This document shows positions 40,581 through 44,972 of a DNA stretch of 44,972 nucleotides, piece after piece; position 1 is the first letter of the stretch; each line of letters begins with the position of its first letter. The notes under the pieces are model-generated. The model did no database searches, had not been told where the DNA came from, and was given only the letters and a program-made list of their open reading frames with translations. Position numbers and translations under genes: made by a program. The DNA lies in IMG/VR virus record IMGVR_UViG_3300035099_000176, positions 1 through 44,972 of that record. One strand, given 5' to 3'. Origin of the DNA: a virus.

Positions 40581-40626
40581 CTAAAAGAAAAAACGGCCAG
40601 GAAAGGAAAAACAAAACCGGGAAAAA
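40581..40626. repeat. Looser third copy of the CGCCAGGAAG repeat
   Basis: CTAAAAGAAAAAACGGCCAG then GAAAGGAAAAACAAAACCGG resembles 14495 and 28413, in the same orientation. It fills the non-coding gap between the zinc-finger gene and the portal gene. Confidence 0.5.
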
Positions 40627-40851
40627 CTATAGCTTAATCCGTTCATATCCCGAATGAACCGACTGGTCGCGGAAGCAAGTTCCCGCGGCAAAGCACTGCT
40701 GGCACATTTTATCTTCTCCAATGCCGACGAAAAGATTTTCGCTTCTTTTCTTCCCGCAGTACATGCAGGTCAAGAAGTTGCTCCTTTCCCTATCCCTAGT
40801 GAAAAGGGTTTGAAGACGCCTTTTTAATGCTTCAAACTCTTGCTCTGACAC
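40627..40851 (-). CDS. Small zinc-finger protein
   Basis: 74 aa, GTG start after GGCGGG. CMYCGKK and MCQQCFAAG (about 27-57) make a complete C-x2-C/C-x2-C zinc site after a helical start. It lies between packaging-associated genes and the portal. A role in packaging or late regulation is possible but unproven. Confidence 0.65.
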   Translation of the reverse strand: MSEQEFEALKRRLQTLFTRDRERSNFLTCMYCGKKRSENLFVGIGEDKMCQQCFAAGTCFRDQSVHSGYERIKL

Positions 40852-40856
40852 ATATG

Positions 40857-41102
40857 CTACCCGCCAATCTTAGATCTCAAGCCGCGGCGGACGAACTGGT
40901 GATTCTTGCCGTGAACATAGATGAAATGCTCATCCGGAGAAGTTGCCACCAAGCCAGAGCCAACAGGAGATGCACCAGAAGCTCGTGGGCCGTGGCCGAC
41001 TGAGATTTTTGGGCCGCCAGAGACGACGACTTGAGATCCCGGGTAAACTTGCTTCTCGTAATTCTTCCTCGACTGCTTCATCACCATCTTATGCTTCGGC
41101 AT
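40857..41102 (-). CDS. Small basic protein of the packaging module
   Basis: 81 aa, with GAAGGAGAT before ATG. Basic N-terminus (MPKHKMVMKQSRKNYEKQV), Gly/Ser/Val middle, and a conserved-looking end EHFIYVHGKNHQFVRRGLRS. Probably a nucleic-acid-binding or minor virion protein. No family recognised. Confidence 0.6.
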   Translation of the reverse strand: MPKHKMVMKQSRKNYEKQVYPGSQVVVSGGPKISVGHGPRASGASPVGSGLVATSPDEHFIYVHGKNHQFVRRGLRSKIGG

Positions 41103-41104
41103 GG

Positions 41105-41257
41105 TTATCTCCTTCTAGTTGGTCTCCAGCCATGTTCGATTCCGTGAAGGAGGCGAACTTGTCGCCTGGCGCGAGCTGGAGATTTCGCGTGAGCCTTCAC
41201 TTTCCACTTTCCACCTTTCTTGTGATAGACAGTGGAGCCGACAATTTTGTAAGGCAT
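41105..41257 (-). CDS. Very small basic protein, conserved phage type
   Basis: 50 aa, not in standard gene-length range. Starts one base after the terminase stop; its TAA lies two bases before the next ATG, and its last codons carry the AGGAGA site of that gene. MPYKIVGSTVYHKKGGKW and VRLLHGIEHGWRPTRRR match the plan of small basic phage proteins with MPY... and ...HGWKPTRKR ends. Confidence 0.65.
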   Translation of the reverse strand: MPYKIVGSTVYHKKGGKWKVKAHAKSPARARRQVRLLHGIEHGWRPTRRR

Positions 41258-41258
41258 G

Positions 41259-42899
41259 TTAGTACCCCGTCACTTTGTTCATGGCCCTGAACAAGAGGTC
41301 ATCCTGCTCATCCTGTTCTAGCTGCTCGTCATCGCTGAGCGGCCTTCTGCCATCGGAGTATAAGTAAGATAGGCAGTCCAACAAGTGATCTCTGTTAGAT
41401 GGAAAAGATGCGTATTGAGTTGTAAATTGCATCAAGCCAGGAGCGCACCAAACTTCACCTCGGCTGAATGGGCCGACTAAGCCGCGGATGCGAGCGAGTT
41501 TAGGGATGTTTCCGCCTGGTCTGACGCCGCGGATTCTGATGTAAACACCATCTCGCTCTCCGCGGTCCTTGAGAAATGGAATGATAAGGCGCTGACCAGC
41601 GACGTCCTCCACAAGCACCTCGAATGGTCTCCAGCTCTTCCATTTATCATAGATCGCCTCAAGCAGTGGGAGCGGTTCAAGGCGCATCTCCACTGCGTCG
41701 AGGATGAGCAAGTGTCCGCGAGGAGAGACTGCTCCGACGAGGCAGCCGGTCGGATCGTTGCGAGTGCGCTTGGTAAATGCGGGATCTACAATGAGATAAG
41801 TGTTGCAGGAGCCGAGAAGGATCTCATTCCTTCTATCCGCGAGTGAGGGTCCTAGCCGAACGCCATCACCTCCTCCGATCCACTCGAACTCCTGCAACCA
41901 CTCGCGGCGAAAGTCAGTGATAGTAGGGTCTACTGGATCATTGCGCATCTGGAGGGCGTATTTGTAAGGGTCTTTTTTCTGCAATGCAGCGAGGTGATTG
42001 AGCGAGAATCCGACAATTTTATGTCCCTTGTCGGAGTGAGTTGAGTCAGAGCAGCGGTAGCAATCAGATGGGAATATCGGAACTCCCGCTGGATGGATGT
42101 GGCAGCAGCCGCCGTCAGCTGAGTGGCGCTCAGTCACAAATCGAGCGTCCTTCATTATTGCTACGTATGGATCGTCCTTAGCCCACCTTGTTCCTACTAC
42201 GATGTCGCGGGAGCTGTGCTCTGATTCGAGGAGATACTCGCTATAGTCGAACCATTGCCTCACCGAGTCCATCGCTACTTGAGATGGCATTCCTAGTGAG
42301 TCGAGGCAAGTTTCATCTACCATGTCGTCAGTGATCTTTATCATGTAGTGGCGGCCAGTGCTCTTGCCACCGACGCCGATGGTGTCGAAGGTTGGCTCAA
42401 CGCGATCTTCAGTGCGCGGGCAGAGCGATTCTTGTTCGTTCCAGCGCTTGTTGAAGTCCGGAGGGATGAGGTCAGGGAAGAGCCAGCGGAAGAGTGCGTT
42501 AGATTCAAATACTCGCTGAATGCGTCTTAGGCGACGAGAGGCGTTAGTAGCGGTGGAGCCGGCGATTAAGATAGTGACGTTCTGATCGAGGATGTATTCG
42601 TATATTGGCAGGCCGATGCTATAAATACTCGTCTTGTAGTGGTCGCGGGGCCAGAGTTCTAGGTGTCGCCGGACAAGGCGATTTTGGGCGTAGGAGCACA
42701 TTAGTCCGTGGAGGTCAGGGCAGAAATCTTTGAAGCCGATGATAGCTTTGCAGAGGAAGTACAGCGACTCCTTGCATTTCAACCGCAGCTCATCTCGAAC
42801 GTCGTTCCTAGTCGAAAGAGTTGACGGCGATGCGTTAGGGCTCGCTGGCTCCAAGAACGCTAGATCGCGCAGGGATCTCTCGGATTTCTTGCCTTTCAT
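41259..42899 (-). CDS. terL: Terminase large subunit
   Basis: 546 aa. ATPase: a phage-type Walker A ELWPRDHYKTS (about 81-91), Walker B MIKITDDMVDE (about 188-198) and a coupling segment IVVGTRW (about 235-241). Nuclease: LIVDPAFTKRTRNDP (first Asp, about 373), LVEDVAGQ (about 423-430) and DHLLDCLSYLY (about 512-522). It cuts concatemeric DNA and pumps it into the prohead. Its start overlaps the small-subunit gene by 65 bases. Confidence 0.92.
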   Translation of the reverse strand: MKGKKSERSLRDLAFLEPASPNASPSTLSTRNDVRDELRLKCKESLYFLCKAIIGFKDFCPDLHGLMCSYAQNRLVRRHLELWPRDHYKTSIYSIGLPIYEYILDQNVTILIAGSTATNASRRLRRIQRVFESNALFRWLFPDLIPPDFNKRWNEQESLCPRTEDRVEPTFDTIGVGGKSTGRHYMIKITDDMVDETCLDSLGMPSQVAMDSVRQWFDYSEYLLESEHSSRDIVVGTRWAKDDPYVAIMKDARFVTERHSADGGCCHIHPAGVPIFPSDCYRCSDSTHSDKGHKIVGFSLNHLAALQKKDPYKYALQMRNDPVDPTITDFRREWLQEFEWIGGGDGVRLGPSLADRRNEILLGSCNTYLIVDPAFTKRTRNDPTGCLVGAVSPRGHLLILDAVEMRLEPLPLLEAIYDKWKSWRPFEVLVEDVAGQRLIIPFLKDRGERDGVYIRIRGVRPGGNIPKLARIRGLVGPFSRGEVWCAPGLMQFTTQYASFPSNRDHLLDCLSYLYSDGRRPLSDDEQLEQDEQDDLLFRAMNKVTGY

Positions 42900-43332
42900 C
42901 TAGCGAGTTCCTGTTCATGTTAGAGATTTCGCGGAGCACGACAGCAAGAAATGCAAGTTCTTGCCCAGGGATTTGGGGCGCAGGATTCTCGACAACAGAG
43001 CGCCGAGGGACTTTTCTACCGCGATCTAAGATGTCGGTGGCAGCCTCGATGCGCTTGCTCCCGTTAGAACGAGTCATTTCATCCACGAGAACGTCAATAG
43101 CCATGTGCTGAAGGCGCTCGATGCGACCGAGTGGGTCGCTGAGAGTTTCGTAGTCAATGTCATCCTGAAGTAACTTGAGATCAGCCTTGAACTTAGTGGA
43201 TTTTATGAGCTTGACGATTTCGCGCTCTGGACGGCCAGTCCTTGCAGATATTTGGCGAGGGGAGTAACCAGAGGTCCAGAGGTCGAATACCTCGCAGTAG
43301 AATGCGTCGGTTTCTACACCCCAAGGGAGCAT
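42835..43332 (-). CDS. terS: Terminase small subunit
   Basis: 165 aa. N-terminal helix-turn-helix (LWTSGYSPRQISARTGRPER, about 18-37), central helices for oligomerisation, and a C-terminal part before the overlap with terL. It should recognise the packaging site. First gene of the late operon; ATG follows AAAGGA. Two tandem dyads lie just upstream and may be its binding site or a promoter operator. Confidence 0.75.
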   Translation of the reverse strand: MLPWGVETDAFYCEVFDLWTSGYSPRQISARTGRPEREIVKLIKSTKFKADLKLLQDDIDYETLSDPLGRIERLQHMAIDVLVDEMTRSNGSKRIEAATDILDRGRKVPRRSVVENPAPQIPGQELAFLAVVLREISNMNRNSLDERQEIREIPARSSVLGASEP

Positions 43333-43358
43333 TTTTGGTGAATCCTTTTGTTTGCAAT

Positions 43359-43405
43359 GGGCCGCCTTATGGCCCCCATCATATTATGGGGCGCTTTGTG
43401 CCCCA
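43359..43405. promoter_or_regulatory. Two tandem dyads upstream of terS
   Basis: GGGCC-GCCTTAT-GGCCC at 43359-43375 and GGGGC-GCTTTGT-GCCCC at 43388-43404 share the form GGGSC-GCYTTRT-GSCCC, with starts 29 bp apart. The second lies inside the late promoter spacer. They may be operators, a packaging site, or RNA hairpins near the late transcript start. Confidence 0.7.
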
Positions 43406-43412
43406 GGGTCAA
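43383..43412 (-). promoter_or_regulatory. Probable late promoter, leftward
   Basis: Reading leftward: TTGACC (43412-43407), 18 bp, CATAAT (43388-43383); TAATAT two bases further on is an alternative. The spacer is filled by one of the tandem dyads. It would drive terS and the whole late operon. Weaker than the other three promoters. Confidence 0.55.
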
Positions 43413-43559
43413 TAGGCATTAAATCATGCCAAGGTGAAATTGGTGAGGGAAAGTGAGAGGAGGCTTAGGATTTTTGGGCGCTCGCGTTTCCGCCCCTCCC
43501 CCGGGGTCCCCCGCTCGGTAACCTAAACGCCACCAGCTTAGTCCCATTTAAGCGCATGG

Positions 43560-43674
43560 TGCTTGAAAACCGAGCGCTCGATTTTCGGTCGCACAATATC
43601 CAAGCACTCAAATATCATTCATCATGCTGCTTGAAATTCGGACATCAAAAAAAATCATGGTGCTTGAAAATCGG
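43560..43674. repeat. Scattered copies of the iteron motif
   Basis: TGCTTGAAAACCGAGCG (43560), the inverted CGCTCGATTTTCGG (43575-43588), TGCTTGAAATTCGG (43628) and TGCTTGAAAATCGG (43661). The first two form a back-to-back pair around CGAGCGCTCG. The last ends three bases before a -35 box. They are reverse complements of the 21-bp iterons at 161-244. Confidence 0.75.
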
Positions 43675-43677
43675 ATA

Positions 43678-43706
43678 TTGACAAGGTCCAAGGGATGATA
43701 TATATT
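43678..43706 (+). promoter_or_regulatory. Promoter for the 103-aa gene
   Basis: TTGACA at 43678-43683 and TATATT at 43701-43706 are 17 bp apart; both boxes and the following TTCA match the early promoter at 259. An iteron-type site lies directly upstream. The start is predicted near 43713. Confidence 0.85.
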
Positions 43707-43713
43707 TCACAGT

Positions 43714-43739
43714 GAAGATCGAAAGTGGCTTCGGTCTTC
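43714..43739 (+). promoter_or_regulatory. 5' mRNA hairpin
   Basis: GAAGATCGAA pairs with TTCGGTCTTC (10 pairs, one G-U) around a 6-base loop. It begins within a base or two of the predicted transcript start, as in 5' hairpins that protect mRNA from decay. Confidence 0.7.
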
Positions 43740-43770
43740 GGAGCGCTTAAACGAAAGGTGGTGAGACAAG

Positions 43771-44082
43771 ATGAAAAAGGTGACGTTCACCGTTTCGACC
43801 GGCAAGAAAGGTCAGCCGGACTATGCCGAGGGGACCTTTGAGCACGATTCGCCGGAGTCCTACGACGAACTTGAAGCGCTGGTCAGCCCGGCAAAGGCTT
43901 TTGAGTATGCCTATGCCGGCTGGCGGATCGCGGTCCAAGCGGAAGACCGCGCAACGCTGCAAGGCAAAGAGGTTGGCGTCATGGGCATTGGCAGAGCCGT
44001 CAAGGAAGCTCTTGCCAAAGATTGGCTCTCGCCGGAGGCCCGGGCCGAGATCGAAAAGATTCTCGGCAAGCCTCTGGCCTAA
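43771..44082 (+). CDS. Hypothetical 103-aa protein, monocistronic
   Basis: ATG follows AAAGGTGG. The product (MKKVTFTVSTGKKGQ...) starts with a beta strand, is acidic in the middle, and ends in helices (VKEALAKDWLSPEARAEIEK). The DNA is more GC-rich than the early operon. It has its own strong promoter, a 5' hairpin and a strong terminator, so it is probably abundant and made early. No family recognised; a host-takeover or DNA-binding role is a guess. Confidence 0.8.
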   Translation: MKKVTFTVSTGKKGQPDYAEGTFEHDSPESYDELEALVSPAKAFEYAYAGWRIAVQAEDRATLQGKEVGVMGIGRAVKEALAKDWLSPEARAEIEKILGKPLA

Positions 44083-44097
44083 GCAAGCGCAAAGCAT

Positions 44098-44132
44098 GGG
44101 ACCGGGAGAGCCACTTCTCCCGGTCCCTTTTT
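44098..44132 (+). terminator. Strong intrinsic terminator
   Basis: GGGACCGGGAGA (44098-44109) pairs perfectly with TCTCCCGGTCCC (44116-44127), 6-base loop, followed by TTTTT. It ends the 103-aa transcript and also separates it from the convergent regulator gene. Confidence 0.93.
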
Positions 44133-44155
44133 GATGCTCGGCAAAGCGCTGCAAC

Positions 44156-44374
44156 CTAGTCAGATTCGCTCTTCTCTCCGGATGCGCTTTTCAATTCAAG
44201 TTTTTCCTTCGCTGCTCTTTCCTTTACATATGCAGCATAACTTTCCCCACTAAACACCCTAAGCGCCATCCTAACCGCAGCTGAAGTTGAGCAGTCAAAA
44301 GCCTTTTTGATTTTCTCAATTGCTTCTATATCCGCCTGCTTTACCTGTACGTGGATCAGCGTCACCGTTGCCAT
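44156..44374 (-). CDS. Ribbon-helix-helix regulator
   Basis: 72 aa from ATG 44374, chosen for the AAGGGGG site; a longer frame begins at 44419 but lies in the promoter-proximal leader. TLIHVQVKQADI gives the strand, EAIEKIKKAFD helix A and STSAAVRMALRVF helix B, the CopG/Arc layout, followed by a charged tail. Its promoter carries a TGTTC-N7-GAACA dyad at the start site, so it probably represses itself. It is the best candidate for the master regulator binding the other copies. Confidence 0.65.
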   Translation of the reverse strand: MATVTLIHVQVKQADIEAIEKIKKAFDCSTSAAVRMALRVFSGESYAAYVKERAAKEKLELKSASGEKSESD

Positions 44375-44412
44375 TTCTTTTTCCCCCTTTCTTGGCTGTT
44401 TTGTTTGTGGTC

Positions 44413-44458
44413 TGTTCAAACATTGAACAATTTTACCATGTTACCATCCCATTGTCAA
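44413..44458 (-). promoter_or_regulatory. Promoter and operator of the regulator gene
   Basis: Reading leftward: TTGACA (44458-44453), 17 bp, TAAAAT (44435-44430), then directly the 17-bp dyad TGTTCAATGTTTGAACA (44429-44413) over the predicted start. Dyad copy 4. Confidence 0.85.
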
Positions 44459-44487
44459 TCGAAAAATGGAACCAATCCCACATCCAG

Positions 44488-44664
44488 TTATCCATAACTT
44501 CAAGGTTTCGGCCCTGTATGAAAAGCTATTGGGTTCTTGTAGCACCCTTGTATCAAAGCTGTAGAGAAATTGTAGAGAGATCGTAGAGAAACCGTACGAT
44601 GTCTATATTCTCTCTATTCTATTATAATATTATTTTTTATTATTATTATATGTAGTTATGGATA
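44488..44664. other. Possible replication origin tract
   Basis: Holds a DnaA-box-like TTATCCATA (44488-44496) and an inverted TATGGATA (44657-44664), three GTAGAGA units at 44561, 44572 and 44583 (11-bp spacing), and an AT-rich run (about 44600-44655). No gene is visible from 44459 to the end or from 1 to 347. The parts fit an iteron-type origin, but no cognate initiator gene is recognised. Confidence 0.5.
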
Positions 44665-44736
44665 TTGTGTACCCCTGGGGGCATATTTCTCTCATTCCTT
44701 TTTCTCTCAGTGTATTCTTCTCTCATATTACTCTCT

Positions 44737-44972
44737 CGATATACCCTTAGTATATTGTCCCTGGACCACCCATAACATTCATAACTTTCCTTGTAACCCA
44801 TTGATTTTAAAGGGTTTTTGGCGATTTTTGACCTCCATAATCGCCCATACTGTTATTGATAACCTTGTAACCCATTGATTTTATTGGATTTGTGACTGCT
44901 CGATTTCCGGACACTCCTGCTCGACTTTCAAGCATTCCTGTCCGATTTTCAAGCACGCCTGCTCGATTTCCA
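44737..44972. repeat. Direct terminal repeat, right copy
   Basis: Second copy of the 236-base terminal sequence, ending inside the fourth iteron. Joining position 44736 to position 1 makes a continuous control region running from the ribbon-helix-helix gene promoter to the first early gene at 348. Confidence 0.95.

Noticed and set aside
44413-44429. LexA/SOS box
   Set aside because: Known boxes use other spacings or direct repeats (for example CTGT-N8-ACAG, GAAC-N4-GTTC, GTTC-N7-GTTC); TGTTC-N7-GAACA matches none that I can cite, so a phage-encoded regulator is preferred.

Overview
The window looks like one complete tailed-phage genome, about 44.7 kb, written as an opened circle. Bases 1-236 recur at 44737-44972 with one mismatch, so the unit length is 44,736 bp. 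The gene set points to a podovirus with a short P22-like tail: small and large terminase, P22-like portal, scaffold, HK97-type capsid, gp4-like adaptor, gp10-like nozzle, large ejection proteins and a beta-helix spike. There is no tape measure, sheath or tail-tube gene. I see no integrase, no single-subunit RNA polymerase and no tRNA gene. The host cannot be named from the sequence. Strong Shine-Dalgarno sites, sigma70-type promoters, lipobox proteins and a possible overlapping spanin pair suggest a bacterial host with an outer membrane. Arginine is often coded by AGA/AGG. The intergenic leaders at 6.8-9.2 kb and the gene at 43.8 kb look more GC-rich by eye.

Layout. (1) 44375-347 across the join, plus 43333-43770, is non-coding control DNA. 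It holds 21-bp-phased iterons, GTAGAGA iterons, an AT-rich tract, DnaA-box-like sites and four promoters. Two small genes (a 103-aa protein and a ribbon-helix-helix regulator) lie here. (2) 348-15248, plus strand, is the early and replication operon. It contains small unknown proteins, a RecB/Cas4-like nuclease, a J-domain protein, a VWA protein, a lipoprotein, a Sak4-like ATPase, an SSB-like protein, a ParB-methyltransferase fusion, a UDG-exonuclease-PolA fusion, a DUF3987 protein with an abnormal P-loop, and a DEDD exonuclease. Between 6.8 and 9.2 kb, tiny genes alternate with leader RNAs that can fold strongly. (3) 43332-15133, minus strand, is the late operon: packaging, capsid, a four-gene glycan cassette, lysis, tail, ejection proteins, a zincin-like protein and a PurD-like ATP-grasp enzyme. 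It ends tail-to-tail with the replication operon, overlapping it by 116 bp.

How it may work together. Two near-identical promoters (TTGACA-17-TATATT) fire rightward into the early operon and into the 103-aa gene. Both lie next to copies of the same TGCTTGAAAATCGG-type site, so one factor probably controls both. The ribbon-helix-helix gene has its own consensus promoter, abutted by a 17-bp dyad (TGTTC-N7-GAACA). Three more copies of that dyad lie in the late region, two of them in front of late genes. The late promoter region carries two tandem dyads before the small terminase gene. The least explained parts are the leader RNAs at 6.8-9.2 kb, the glycan cassette with a Tyr-to-Phe epimerase, the PurD-like ligase, and the VWA/J-domain/lipoprotein/P-loop gene group.
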